Shown piece by piece: positions 9,993 through 19,771 of a stretch of DNA of 64,000 bases. Below the pieces are notes generated by a model. That model did no database searches. It saw only the letters and a list, made by a program, of their open reading frames with translations, and had not been told where the DNA came from. This DNA is from an uncultured Granulosicoccaceae bacterium (GTDB taxonomy: Bacteria; Pseudomonadota; Gammaproteobacteria; Granulosicoccales; Granulosicoccaceae), in the NCBI GenBank assembly GCA_937930305.1, contig CALGLE010000003.1, forward strand, positions 146,883-210,882, written 5' to 3'. Positions within the stretch are counted from its first letter, which is position 1, and each line of letters starts with the position of its first letter. Made by a program: the position numbers and the translations under genes.

Positions 9993-10955
9993 TCAGACAA
10001 CCGGTGTTATCAGCGTTTCACCATTTAAATGCGCCACAATATTGTCGAGCACCAAGCGCCCCATACCAGCCCGAGTTTCAGCGGTTGCTGAGCCAAGATG
10101 CGGCTGTAGCACCACATTATTTAACGGCAAGAAGCGCGGATCCACATGGGGTTCACCCTCGAACACATCCAACCCTGCACCACCGATTGTGCCGGCCTCC
10201 AAAGCATCCAGCAAAGCAGATTCATCAATGTTTTGCGCACGCGAGATGTTGACGATCATGCCGTCAGACCCAAGCGCGCGCATCACATCTGCATTCACAA
10301 TGTGGCGAGTTTCCGGGGTGGCTGCCAATGCGACGTACAACACATCGCACTGCTGTGCCAAGGCCAGCGCCGAGTCCGCGTAGGTCCAATCACCTGGCAC
10401 ATCCGTTTTCGGTGCGGATGCGGCGTAAAAAATGGGTTGGCCGAACACTTCAGCTCGCTGTGCAATCGCCCGCCCAATTCGGCCCAATCCTAAAACCCCT
10501 GCGCGTAATGACTTCAATGAGCGTTTTAACGGATAAGCACCTTCATTAGCCCACTGGCCACCACGAACCCAGGCATCGGCCCCAACCAACCCACGATAGT
10601 GCGCCAACATCATGCCAACAGCCACGTCGGCTACATCATCGGTGAGCACATCCGGCGTGTTGGTTACGCGAATATTTCTCGCTCGACAGGCATCCAAATC
10701 AACCCCGTCAAAGCCGACGCCGTAGACGGCAACGAGTTCCAGGTTCGGGAGCTGATCAATCAGGGGTTTCGGCACCGCTAAATCCCCCCGGGTTGCGATA
10801 ATTTGAATCTTCGCCCCATGTTCACTCAGCCAGGCGTCAGGGTTTTCTTCCTCAAAATACCGGTGCAGGGTGACATATTGGCTCAGTGCCTCTTCGTCAG
10901 AAGGAGCGTAGGCACCCAATTGCAGTGCGTCTTTTTTTGGGGCTTTGATAGTCAT
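9993..10955 (-). CDS. D-isomer-specific 2-hydroxyacid dehydrogenase (glyoxylate/hydroxypyruvate reductase type)
   Basis: The NAD(P)-dependent enzyme interconverts 2-ketoacids and D-2-hydroxyacids. The catalytic triad is visible: Arg in IVNISRAQNIDESAL, Glu in LDVFEGEP, His in VLQPHLGSAT. The Rossmann motif is GVLGLGRIGRAIAQRAEVFG. An N-terminal YGVGFDGVDLDACRARNI segment is typical of the GhrB/hydroxypyruvate reductase branch. I start at the ATG at 10955 (MTIKAPKK), because the frame further upstream has only a TTG. It ends about 280 bp before rimP on the same strand, separated by the candidate leader RNA. The exact substrate is not decidable here. Confidence 0.9.
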   Translation of the reverse strand: MTIKAPKKDALQLGAYAPSDEEALSQYVTLHRYFEEENPDAWLSEHGAKIQIIATRGDLAVPKPLIDQLPNLELVAVYGVGFDGVDLDACRARNIRVTNTPDVLTDDVADVAVGMMLAHYRGLVGADAWVRGGQWANEGAYPLKRSLKSLRAGVLGLGRIGRAIAQRAEVFGQPIFYAASAPKTDVPGDWTYADSALALAQQCDVLYVALAATPETRHIVNADVMRALGSDGMIVNISRAQNIDESALLDALEAGTIGGAGLDVFEGEPHVDPRFLPLNNVVLQPHLGSATAETRAGMGRLVLDNIVAHLNGETLITPVV

Positions 10956-10983
10956 CACCCTATCGTATCGCAATGCTTAAGCT

Positions 10984-13900
10984 TTAGGATGCTCGATTTT
11001 TCTGCTTAACTCGAAGTTCTTGCATCAATAGCTCGGCTTGTATTTGCTGGTTGGTTGCCCCTTTTTCAAGCACTTCGTTCAACAAGGCTCGCGCCTCACC
11101 CAGAAAACGGTTATCGATATAGGCTCTCGCTAGCACAAGCTTTAACTCCATATCCCTTTGCGTGCCTTCATCAACCACGCGCTCATCACTGCCCTGCACG
11201 TCCTCGTTACTCGCCTTAGACTGCAGCGACACCGCATCATTTTTTGATACATCCGTAACGCTTAAATCATCCAACGACTCATGCAATGACCCGGCAAGTG
11301 ACGAATCGTCCTGGGCCATCTGATCAGCATCCATTTCCTCACTGATGAGGCTGTTCGGGTTTTGTTCATCATCCCCGTCATCCGCAATCGCTGCATCGAG
11401 CTCTAAGTGGGCGGATTTAACACTCACATCTTCACTGTCATCGAATAAATCCAAATCGACAGAGCTCTCCGCCACAGCAGCATACTGTTCGACCAAATCA
11501 ATGGTTTCGGTGAAATCACGTTGCGAGGCATGTTCAGCGCTATCAGATAGATCATCACCGAAGTCGTGACTGTCTAGTTCCTTGTCCGCTGCGAAATTAT
11601 TCTCTGCGTATTCGGCTAGGGATTCATCGTGAAAATGAACTTCAAGCTCGGCATGTTCATCAATCGTGGGGTCAACATTCAATTCGTTATTGGCCTCAAT
11701 GCCCTCATCGGCATCCAACGATGCCAACGGCGCTTTGTCAGCTAGGGTCGCGGTACCAAAACTATCTAACTCCTGAAAGCCCTGATTTGAATTTGCCTGA
11801 CCAACCGTTGCGATCGGGGCCGCCGGGGGAACTTCTGGTTGAGCCTCTTGAATTTCACTGCGTTGAATGATGCAAGCTTCAGCCGACTCGTTTTCATCTA
11901 CATCGTAGAACTGCATGTTGGGGTCAAGCTTTAAACCCATTTCTATAACGTGTTGCCATTCAGGCACGCGACCACGCGTTAAACGATACATATCCCGAGC
12001 GCAATCACCAAAGCGGGTCACATTATGTTTAGCCGCATAGAAACGTAAAAGTTGTAACCGCACATCATGGGCCGCGCGATTTTTTCTTAAAGCATCTTTC
12101 AGCGATTCTTCCTGCAGCTCTTGAACATCTAAGGTGCTGTGGTAATAAGCCAAGGTGTTGCTGGTATCCACCGGGCGATTTTCATCCAGCTCCTCTTCCA
12201 TGATGCGCACTTCTCTGCGCCAAGACCAACGCCGATATAAGAACGCAAACAAAGTACCGGCTATAACCACTAAGCCGCCATTTAGCAGGGTTTGACGTAT
12301 CTTTTCGACATCCGCTTCTTGACCAAAAACGATACGCACACCACGCCATACTTCGTCAGAAACTCCCACCGGTTTTCGCGTAACGTCGCCAGACGTTGCC
12401 GCATCCCCAGACGCGGCAACAACTGCAGCCCCTGCAGCCCCTGCAGCAGATGTTGACCCAGCCATATTATTTTCAACCGCTTCACGATCCGAATCATTCA
12501 GCAATGCATCCGGAATAGCCTCAGCTACCGGCTCTTGATTAACCGCACCTCGATCAATCGCCTCCAACAAAGCAGTCTCTTTGGCCTTTTCAACCAACTC
12601 TGCCAAGTTGCCATTTTCGCGCGCTGTTTCAATGGCTACCGGATCCAGCAACACAGCGGCTAAGGCTTCTATGTCTTCAACCTGTTCGGGATTGGCTGGC
12701 TCACTGGCTGACGATTCAACGCTAACTGCCGGAGCTGCCTCTGCAGGCACACCGACATCTGCATCCACCGAGTCAGACTGAGCGGCCTCAGCTTGAGCGC
12801 TCTTTGGTGCTGCACCACTGTTGTCGTCAGAACGTCTGTTTGCATCGGTACTTGCAGTTGTTGTTACTGCTGTCGGTATGGCTTCATTTGCAGATAGCTT
12901 TATCTGAGACTGAAGCCGATTAAAAGTGGCTTGTAATTCCACAACGCGAACATCCATGGTTTCAAGCTGGCTGATTTTCTCTGCAACCGAGGTATCCAAT
13001 CCATCCAACACCATTTTTAAATCCGCAATGATGCCGCGCATTTCGGTTAATTCAGTGTCAGCTGGCAACACAGTCGCTAACAAACGCGCATCATTTATTG
13101 CGCTGTTAGTTGCCGCTGTCGAATCGCTCGATCCCGACTGGCTGCTTTCGGTTGCCGTGGCAGCCACCGGTTCGTTCTGAAGAGCCGCCTCAGGGGATTC
13201 GATAACACCGACATCAAAGAACTCGCTCCAATCGTTGCCACCCTCATCCACCCAGTCGCCTTTTTCAGATCCTGACTGAGTCATCTCCACCAACACATCC
13301 GCTTGAACCGATGAATCGGATACTGTCGCTTGCACCGATTCGGCGCTCGTGATTGCATTGTTCGAGTCAGCGGTCGCCGTTTTTGAGTTTGTGGCCGCAG
13401 GCATTCGGATTGCTGCCCGAGCTTCACGGCGCGATATGGATGTCATCGCCTCGATGGGAGGCACACGCAGCGAAACACTGTGCCGCATGCGGTGAATTGA
13501 CCCACGAAAAGCGCTCGGGTTTTCTCGATACAACGCCACCGTGGCTTGCGACACCGTGACACCTGGCGGTGCAACTGCCGCCGCTAACGCCATAAGCGTG
13601 TCACCGCGATTGACCCAAATCTCGCTAATTTCTCCCACAACAACGGATTCATGGTTTAAAGCGTGTTCGTCGATGCTAGCTGCACCCAGTGCTGGCTCAT
13701 TAACCGAGAAGGTCTCAGCCATCGGCAGAGTGTCTGCAATCGGCAAACTGTCCAGAGACTCGCTGCCAGCGCGGGCTTCCGGTTGGCCGCCGTTGACTGA
13801 AGATGCCGTGCTGGATCTTGGGGCGAATACCATCGGATCCAGCAAAATTGCCACTTCACGAATGATGGTGCCAGAGGGTCCTTCGATCGCTAACAATAAG

Positions 13901-14277
13901 TTAAGAAACGGTTCATTGATCGGTCGCGACGATTGAATTCGAACCACAGCGTTGTTCGGATCAGAGTTATCCACCACGAAACGTAAATCGGACAACACAT
14001 CGGCGCGAGGTATTCCAAACTGGGTATACAGGGCTTTGTCTGCTAAACGAGCGATTAGTAAATCACCCTGACCTGCTTCAATCGACAGCAGTTCAATCTC
14101 GGCTTCCAAATACTGCCCGATGTGAGACGATACCGTCAGTTCGCCCAAAGCCAAGGCATGCGCTGATGGCATGGGCCCAAAGCACGTTACTGCGAGCGCA
14201 ATTCCACCCAACAGCTGAGCTCTGCGAGAGGGCGCCAATGCATGCGCTAACTTGAGTTTGGTGGAACGAGAACACAC
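10984..14277 (-). CDS. fimV: FimV-like peptidoglycan-binding inner-membrane hub protein
   Basis: FimV proteins organise cell-pole assembly of type IV pili and secretion in gammaproteobacteria. The 1097 residues show a signal peptide (hydrophobic GGIALAVTCFGP, cleavage near AHA at about 40), the FimV N-terminal domain (LGELTVSSHIGQYLEAEIEL onwards), a LysM-type segment (VNRGDTLMALAAAVAPPG, about 221-238), a coiled coil (MRGIIADLKMVLDGLDTSV), a single membrane span near 660-680 (GGLVVIAGTLFAFLYRR), a long acidic cytoplasmic part and a C-terminal TPR-like FimV domain (KLVLARAYIDNRFLGEARAL). The start codon is GTG; no ATG precedes the signal peptide. Neighbours give no operon context. Confidence 0.92.
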   Translation of the reverse strand: MCSRSTKLKLAHALAPSRRAQLLGGIALAVTCFGPMPSAHALALGELTVSSHIGQYLEAEIELLSIEAGQGDLLIARLADKALYTQFGIPRADVLSDLRFVVDNSDPNNAVVRIQSSRPINEPFLNLLLAIEGPSGTIIREVAILLDPMVFAPRSSTASSVNGGQPEARAGSESLDSLPIADTLPMAETFSVNEPALGAASIDEHALNHESVVVGEISEIWVNRGDTLMALAAAVAPPGVTVSQATVALYRENPSAFRGSIHRMRHSVSLRVPPIEAMTSISRREARAAIRMPAATNSKTATADSNNAITSAESVQATVSDSSVQADVLVEMTQSGSEKGDWVDEGGNDWSEFFDVGVIESPEAALQNEPVAATATESSQSGSSDSTAATNSAINDARLLATVLPADTELTEMRGIIADLKMVLDGLDTSVAEKISQLETMDVRVVELQATFNRLQSQIKLSANEAIPTAVTTTASTDANRRSDDNSGAAPKSAQAEAAQSDSVDADVGVPAEAAPAVSVESSASEPANPEQVEDIEALAAVLLDPVAIETARENGNLAELVEKAKETALLEAIDRGAVNQEPVAEAIPDALLNDSDREAVENNMAGSTSAAGAAGAAVVAASGDAATSGDVTRKPVGVSDEVWRGVRIVFGQEADVEKIRQTLLNGGLVVIAGTLFAFLYRRWSWRREVRIMEEELDENRPVDTSNTLAYYHSTLDVQELQEESLKDALRKNRAAHDVRLQLLRFYAAKHNVTRFGDCARDMYRLTRGRVPEWQHVIEMGLKLDPNMQFYDVDENESAEACIIQRSEIQEAQPEVPPAAPIATVGQANSNQGFQELDSFGTATLADKAPLASLDADEGIEANNELNVDPTIDEHAELEVHFHDESLAEYAENNFAADKELDSHDFGDDLSDSAEHASQRDFTETIDLVEQYAAVAESSVDLDLFDDSEDVSVKSAHLELDAAIADDGDDEQNPNSLISEEMDADQMAQDDSSLAGSLHESLDDLSVTDVSKNDAVSLQSKASNEDVQGSDERVVDEGTQRDMELKLVLARAYIDNRFLGEARALLNEVLEKGATNQQIQAELLMQELRVKQKNRAS

Positions 14278-14427
14278 GTGTTTTTACACCAACGGAAAGA
14301 CCCGAGCATCCTAGGGCGACAAACCGATATTTTTTTGACAGGCTGCAACATGCTGTTGCTGGTAACTATAAGTGTAGAACTTAGCGTTCAAAAAGCCACA
14401 TAACCGAATGTCGACACCGATGGAAGA

Positions 14428-16050
14428 TCAATAATTTCGCAAAATCATGCCTGAAGCCCGCTCAGCCACCATGATGCACGGCGCATTGGTGTTACCCGAA
14501 GGGACCGTTGGGAAAACCGAGGCGTCCACCACACGCAGCCCGGGCACACCATTAACCCGAAGTGTCGCATCCACCACGGCATCGACCGGATTGTCGCCCA
14601 TGCGGCAGGTGCCACAAGGATGAAACACCGTCCAGGCCGCTTGCTCGACAAACGCCATTAACTCATCGTCAGATTGCACCGACGCACTGGGCGACATTTC
14701 ATTGTCGATGACTTTTGCTAAGGGCTGTGCAGCGGCCAGCTGACGCACAATTCGCATCCCGCGCAGCATTAACTGCCGGTCGTGTTCCGTGCTTAAGTAA
14801 TTGGCTTCGATGCTAGGGGCCGCGCGCAGATCCTGCGAGGTAATTTGCACTCGCCCGCGACTGGTCGGACGACAGGGATTGAATCCCACTAAAAAACCGG
14901 CAAAGTCATCGAGCGTGATCATCGGTCGCGTGTTAGACGGTGCACGCGAATAACTCATCGGGGAGAAATACAATTGCAAATCCGGTATCGGCTCGCTGGG
15001 TTGGGAACGTACAAACCCACCCGCGTGATTGCCACTTAACGACAACGGACCGCGACGTGACACCACATAGCGAGCAGCCGCTTTTGCGCGCGCAGGCCAA
15101 CCGAGTAGCTCGTTATTTAAGGTGGGTACGGATGCTTTGTACGCTGCATCAGCCCCTAGATGATCTTGCAGGTTTGCGCCTACGTTCGAATTGGCGTGTC
15201 GCACTGGGATGCCGAGTTCAGACAATAACTCGGGGCTACCAATACCGGCTCGCTGCATCAGCAACGGTGATCCAATGGCACCGGCACTTAACACCACTTC
15301 GTTTTTTGCCACAGCTTGGTGCACTCGACCTTTTTTCTGCCAGCTCACGCCGCTAATTCGGTTATTTGACCAGTTCAGCTCAGTCACTTCAGCAGAAGTA
15401 ATGACCGTTAAATTAGGTCGTGACTTAATCGGATGCAAATAGCTTCGAGCGGTTGAGGCGCGCATGCCTCTTGAGATAGACAGCTGATATCGCCCAACGC
15501 CTTCAAAGTCAGTGCCGTTGTAGTCAGAGGTTTCTGGATAGCCTAAAGATGTGGCGGCGCGAATAAAGTTCTCGGATAAGGCGTGCGCATCATTTCTCGT
15601 ATCAAACACCGCTTGCGGACCATCGTGGCCTCTGGCAGCCGATGACGCACCCGACCAATTTTCAATTTGACGAAACACCGGTTCAACATCATTCCATGCC
15701 CAACCCCGCGCCACTTGATTCCACGCATAGTAGTCGGTGGGGAATCCACGCGCCCAAACCATGGCGTTAATGGAACTCGAGCCACCTAGTACTTTGCCTC
15801 GCGGCCAATACATCTTGCGCCCTTGCAAATTGGGTTCACTTTCTGTTTGATAACGCCAATTAACCGATGCGTCAGTGAACAGTTTTCCATAACCGATAGG
15901 AAGGTGCGTCCAAAAGCCTTTAAGGAAACTTCGGTCTGATGGGCCGGCTTCGAGTAATAAAACTCGATGTTTGGATTGTGCGCTTAAACGGTTGGCCAAA
16001 ACACAACCACAAGAACCTGCACCCACAATAATAAAATCATAAGTCGACAT
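14428..16050 (-). CDS. GMC-family FAD-dependent oxidoreductase (choline dehydrogenase-like)
   Basis: The 540-residue protein opens with the dinucleotide-binding motif FIIVGAGSCGCVLANRLS and later shows the GMC signatures GRKMYWPRGKVLGGSSSINA (about 76-95) and VVLSAGAIGSPLLMQRAGIG (about 249-268). The catalytic His lies in VFHPCGTCRMG and the second active-site Asn/His position in PSGNTNAPCIMVAE near the C-terminus. Such enzymes oxidise primary or secondary alcohols, for example choline or polyethylene glycol-like alcohols. It is last in a three-gene minus-strand run with the enolase-superfamily enzyme (16 bp gap) and an SDR. Choline as the substrate is not established. Confidence 0.92.
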   Translation of the reverse strand: MSTYDFIIVGAGSCGCVLANRLSAQSKHRVLLLEAGPSDRSFLKGFWTHLPIGYGKLFTDASVNWRYQTESEPNLQGRKMYWPRGKVLGGSSSINAMVWARGFPTDYYAWNQVARGWAWNDVEPVFRQIENWSGASSAARGHDGPQAVFDTRNDAHALSENFIRAATSLGYPETSDYNGTDFEGVGRYQLSISRGMRASTARSYLHPIKSRPNLTVITSAEVTELNWSNNRISGVSWQKKGRVHQAVAKNEVVLSAGAIGSPLLMQRAGIGSPELLSELGIPVRHANSNVGANLQDHLGADAAYKASVPTLNNELLGWPARAKAAARYVVSRRGPLSLSGNHAGGFVRSQPSEPIPDLQLYFSPMSYSRAPSNTRPMITLDDFAGFLVGFNPCRPTSRGRVQITSQDLRAAPSIEANYLSTEHDRQLMLRGMRIVRQLAAAQPLAKVIDNEMSPSASVQSDDELMAFVEQAAWTVFHPCGTCRMGDNPVDAVVDATLRVNGVPGLRVVDASVFPTVPSGNTNAPCIMVAERASGMILRNY

Positions 16051-16066
16051 ACGCTAAGGTTCTAAT

Positions 16067-17269
16067 TCATGCGGGTGTGGTTGGCGGAAGATGCGTTCCG
16101 CGCATTTCCAAATGCAACTTATCGCCATGATAAGGGTTCGCCTCTGCCACAGCCACATTAAGCTCCACACCTAATCCTGGTGTTGTCGGCACATGCAAAT
16201 ACCCGTCTTCCCATTGCATGGGTTTCACTAAAATATCGGCATGAAAATTTTCCCACCGCTCGATACTTTCTAAAATTAAAAAGTTTGGCGTACAGGCAGC
16301 CAGTTGTGCATTGGCTGCACCTTCAATGGGGCCACAATATAAGTGCGGTGCGATCACCGCGTGGTAGGTCTCTGCCATTCCCGCAATTTTTTTCGCCTCC
16401 AGCAAACCACCCACTCGCCCTAACGCCATTTGCAGAATCGATGCAGCTCCCGACTCTAACACTCGCGCAAATTCATACTTTGTACACAGTCGTTCACCAG
16501 TGGCAATGGGTACCGTTGTTTGCTTGGTCACTTGCGCCATACCGTCAGGGTAATCGGGCGGTATGGGCTCTTCAAACCACAACGGATCAGCAGCCTCGAT
16601 GCGTCGAGCCAAACGAATCGCGCCGCTGGGGGTGAATTGCCCATGCGTTCCGAACAATAAGTCGGCTCGATCACCGACCGCTTTTCTTAGCGTGGTAACA
16701 AAATTTTCAGCCCGTGTTAATTCACTTAAAGAAGGCTGTCGCCCATCGAATACGGTGTACGTATCCATCGGATCAAATTTGAGTGCGGTGAACCCTTGAT
16801 CCACATAGTGCAAGGCGCGTTCAGCCGATAGCTCGGCGTCCAGATAAAAAGATTCATCTTGAGATTCATCGGGATAGAGATAGGTGTAGGTGCGTAAGCG
16901 ATCGTGTACGCGCCCCCCCAACAATGCATGCACCGGTTGTTCAGTAGCTTTACCCACGATGTCCCAACACGCCATCTCTAAACCACTGAGCACGGAGATA
17001 AGGGACATATCCGGCCGCAAGGTGTAACCACTGCCGTAAACACGTCGCCAAGTGGTTTCAATATCAAACGGACTGGCGTTTAGAAAATGTCGAGTGAATA
17101 CATCTTCAATCATGGCGCGAACAACCATCGGACTAAAGGTTGCCGTATAAACCTCACCCACCCCTTCAATGCCACAGGCGGTGCGAAGGCGTAAGAAAAT
17201 AAAGTAACGTCCACCAAAGTGTGGCGGCGGATTACCCACCACCCAAACATCTAAATCTTTTATTTGCAC
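16067..17269 (-). CDS. Enolase-superfamily (mandelate racemase/muconate lactonizing-type) enzyme
   Basis: The 400-residue protein has the capping domain (VWVVGNPPPHFGGRYFIFLR) and barrel of the enolase superfamily. In the barrel are GFTALKFDP (about 159-167, Lys164), LWFEEPIPPD (metal Glu at 233/234), PIATGERL (Glu259) and VIAPHLYCGP (His, about 308). At the position where sugar-acid dehydratases carry the first metal ligand (DFHG) this protein reads GTHG (207-210), so that Asp appears replaced. Superfamily members dehydrate or epimerise carboxylates by abstracting the alpha proton. The start is GTG at 17269. It lies between the SDR and GMC genes, 33 and 16 bp apart, so it is probably part of one pathway. 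Confidence 0.88.
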   Translation of the reverse strand: MQIKDLDVWVVGNPPPHFGGRYFIFLRLRTACGIEGVGEVYTATFSPMVVRAMIEDVFTRHFLNASPFDIETTWRRVYGSGYTLRPDMSLISVLSGLEMACWDIVGKATEQPVHALLGGRVHDRLRTYTYLYPDESQDESFYLDAELSAERALHYVDQGFTALKFDPMDTYTVFDGRQPSLSELTRAENFVTTLRKAVGDRADLLFGTHGQFTPSGAIRLARRIEAADPLWFEEPIPPDYPDGMAQVTKQTTVPIATGERLCTKYEFARVLESGAASILQMALGRVGGLLEAKKIAGMAETYHAVIAPHLYCGPIEGAANAQLAACTPNFLILESIERWENFHADILVKPMQWEDGYLHVPTTPGLGVELNVAVAEANPYHGDKLHLEMRGTHLPPTTPA

Positions 17270-17302
17270 AAGTGTTCGCTCATCGCCTTTAAACGCGCTT
17301 TA

Positions 17303-18070
17303 TTAAACTTTAACCCAACCCAATGCCGCCCGCCCTTCTTCTGTCTTCAAACTGAAGTCCGTGCCATCGAATTCACTGGATGCCTCGGTGCATAACCACG
17401 TGATTGCATCCGCCACGATTTCGGGCGAAATATGTTGTGACCAATCCAATTGACTCACAGGATTCATCGCCGAGGATTTAATCACGTGTTGCATGTCAGT
17501 GGCGACAGTGCCTGGGGAGATACCAACGCATCGAACACCGTGCTGTGCATTCTCTTTGTGCACACACAGCGTAAGAGAATACAGCCCTGCCTTGGTGGCG
17601 CAATAGTGCGACCAACCTTCCAAGGCATTACTTGCCGCACCTGAGGACACGTTGATAACCACACCACCTTGCTTTTTTAAGTGCGGTAAGGCGGCACGAA
17701 TTGCGTAAAACGGCCCCTTTAAATTGATGTCCACCACCTGGCTCCAACTGGCAGGATCGGCGTCTTCGATTCGTGCCACCGGATCAATCACCCCGGCATT
17801 GTTAACTAGCACATCCAAAGAGCCAAAATGTTGCACGCATTGATTCACCGCACGTTCAACCTCGTCCCATTGAGAAACATCGCCAGTCACTGCAAGCGCT
17901 GTGTCACCGATGTCAGCCGCAAGGGATTCAATCTCAGCCGCGGTGCGCGCAAACAGCACCACATTCGCACCCGCTTTGGCCAATCGCTTCGCACTCGCCG
18001 CCCCAATGCCACGACTAGCGCCTGTGATCAGGGCCGTTTTCTGCGCAAGATTGATATCAGGATTTAGCAT
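17303..18070 (-). CDS. Short-chain dehydrogenase/reductase
   Basis: A classical SDR of 255 residues: the nucleotide-binding TGASRGIGAASAKRLAKAGA motif near residue 16, NNAGVID (about 88-94), the catalytic Ser in VINVSSGAASNALEG and the Tyr-x-x-x-Lys pair in SHYCATKAGLYSL. It is first in the minus-strand run SDR-enolase-GMC and is divided from the divergent methyltransferase gene by about 180 bp. A role in oxidising or reducing an intermediate made by its two neighbours is inferred from the operon-like spacing only. Confidence 0.92.
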   Translation of the reverse strand: MLNPDINLAQKTALITGASRGIGAASAKRLAKAGANVVLFARTAAEIESLAADIGDTALAVTGDVSQWDEVERAVNQCVQHFGSLDVLVNNAGVIDPVARIEDADPASWSQVVDINLKGPFYAIRAALPHLKKQGGVVINVSSGAASNALEGWSHYCATKAGLYSLTLCVHKENAQHGVRCVGISPGTVATDMQHVIKSSAMNPVSQLDWSQHISPEIVADAITWLCTEASSEFDGTDFSLKTEEGRAALGWVKV

Positions 18071-18250
18071 AATCGATAGTTTTTAAAAGCCATTGGTGAA
18101 CACCAGTATACTCAATGAAACTCCTCCGGCGCTAGCCTTTAGGTTCTGTTCAGCTTACGCCCGAGTTATGACGCGAACAGAACATCCGGGTATGTACAGA
18201 GTTTTCGCACATCGGTAGTCTGGCGCCAGTGTATTGAACTCGGTGTGAAT
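18071..18250. promoter_or_regulatory. Divergent promoter region between the SDR run and the MttB-like gene
   Basis: These 180 bp separate the divergently transcribed SDR (minus) and methyltransferase (plus) genes and must hold both promoters. I see no sequence strong enough to name as a -10/-35 pair or operator, and no Shine-Dalgarno of note before 18251. Confidence 0.5.
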
Positions 18251-19771
18251 ATGGTTCGGCGCAAGAAAAAATCGGCTCGTCGGCGCAGTGAATCCAGCGG
18301 ACCTAAGCCATCGCCCCATATTCGGCGCAAGCTACCTTGGTTTGAGATTCTGGACGAAGAGCAACTCACCCAGTTGGAAAGCCAAGTCGATTGGTTTATG
18401 CAAGATGTTGGGGTTGCGTTTAGAGATGATCCGATCGCTTTAATCACTTGGCAAGAAGCCGGTGCAACGATAAAAGGGGATTTAGTCACAGCACCTGCTG
18501 ATTTCATTCGCAACCTGTGTTCCAAGGCCCCTTCCGAATTTACACAGCTCGCTCGCAACCCAGCACGTTCGGTTCGCATTGGCGGCAACCATCAAGTGTT
18601 TGCCCCGATCTACGGTGCACCGTTTGTGCGTGATGAAGCCAGTGGTCGACGTTATGGTGACTTAAACGCCTTTCATGATTTAGTTAAGTTAGTTTATTCA
18701 CACCCGAACTTACACCACAGTGGCTTTGTGGTTTGTGAGCCCTGTGATGTACCCGTATCAATACGGCATCTCGATATGCAAATGGCGCACTTTGTATTAA
18801 ATGATAAGCCGTGTTTGGGTGCGATCACAGAAATGTCTCGCGCACAAGACAGCGTGGACATGGCTGAGATCGTATTTGGTAAAGAGGTCATGGATGAACA
18901 CTGCGTCATTATGGGGAACGTTAATACGAATTCACCCTTGTTGGTGGATAAAGTCGTCACGGAAGCGATACGCACCTATTGCAGCCGTGGCCAAGGCATT
19001 ATCGTGGCACCCTTTATTTTAAGCGGTGCCATGGGGCCAGTATCCACAGCAGCCTCAATTACCCAGGCCATGGCTGAAGCCATGATGGTGTGCGCTTATA
19101 GCCAATTGGTAAAACCCGGCGCGCCCTTTGTGCTCGGCAGCTTTCTATCATCAATGTCTTTGAAATCGGGCGCACCCACATTCGGTATGCCAGAACCTGT
19201 GATCAGTAACTACGTGATCGGGCAATTAGCTCGACGAGTGGGCCTGCCACTGCGCTGCGGAGGTTCGTTAACCGCATCAAAAATCGAAGACGCACAGGCC
19301 GCTTATGAGTCAGCGGATTCCATGCACTCCACCATGTTGGCGGGTGCAAATTATGTGTTGCATGCGGCCGGGTGGCTGGAAGGGGGTTTATGCACCGGCT
19401 ATGAAAAACTGATTATGGACGCCGATCGATTAGGCTCCTATCAAAAAATTCTAGACATCGGATTAGACACCAGCGATGAGGCTTTTGCCAAAGACGCCTA
19501 CAGTGAAGTTCAGGCCGGTGGTCATTTTCTCGGCTCCTCCCACACCTTACGACACTATGAAAACGCCTTTTACGAACCGGCCTTATCCGATAGTGAAAAC
19601 GTGGAAAGTTGGGAAGAAAAGGGTTGTAAAGATATGCGCCAACGGGCGTATGAACGTTGGCAAGCTATGTTGGCCAGCTACCAACCTCCTGCGCTGGAAG
19701 AATCCATAAAGGACGCATTGGATGCCTTTGTTGCCAAACGAAAAGAGGAACTGCCCGAGGCTTGGTATTGA
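18251..19771 (+). CDS. Non-pyrrolysine trimethylamine methyltransferase family (MttB-like) protein
   Basis: About 506 residues of the MttB superfamily TIM barrel: SHPNLHHSGFVVCEPCDVPV, LGAITEMSRAQDSVDMAEIV, IVAPFILSGAMGPVSTAASI and the C-terminal GGHFLGSSHTLRHYENAFYE are typical. Archaeal MttB reads an in-frame amber codon as pyrrolysine; this frame has no internal stop, so it belongs to the non-Pyl branch (MtgB, MtpB, MtcB types), which demethylates quaternary amines such as glycine betaine, proline betaine or carnitine onto a corrinoid protein. No corrinoid protein is adjacent. The ATG at 18251 is chosen over a GTG two codons earlier. It is divergent from SDR-enolase-GMC. The N-terminus is unusually basic (MVRRKKKSARRR). 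Confidence 0.9.
   Translation: MVRRKKKSARRRSESSGPKPSPHIRRKLPWFEILDEEQLTQLESQVDWFMQDVGVAFRDDPIALITWQEAGATIKGDLVTAPADFIRNLCSKAPSEFTQLARNPARSVRIGGNHQVFAPIYGAPFVRDEASGRRYGDLNAFHDLVKLVYSHPNLHHSGFVVCEPCDVPVSIRHLDMQMAHFVLNDKPCLGAITEMSRAQDSVDMAEIVFGKEVMDEHCVIMGNVNTNSPLLVDKVVTEAIRTYCSRGQGIIVAPFILSGAMGPVSTAASITQAMAEAMMVCAYSQLVKPGAPFVLGSFLSSMSLKSGAPTFGMPEPVISNYVIGQLARRVGLPLRCGGSLTASKIEDAQAAYESADSMHSTMLAGANYVLHAAGWLEGGLCTGYEKLIMDADRLGSYQKILDIGLDTSDEAFAKDAYSEVQAGGHFLGSSHTLRHYENAFYEPALSDSENVESWEEKGCKDMRQRAYERWQAMLASYQPPALEESIKDALDAFVAKRKEELPEAWY

Noticed and set aside
18251..19771. Pyrrolysine-type trimethylamine methyltransferase
   Set aside because: The reading frame has no internal TAG codon, so it is the non-pyrrolysine branch of the family.
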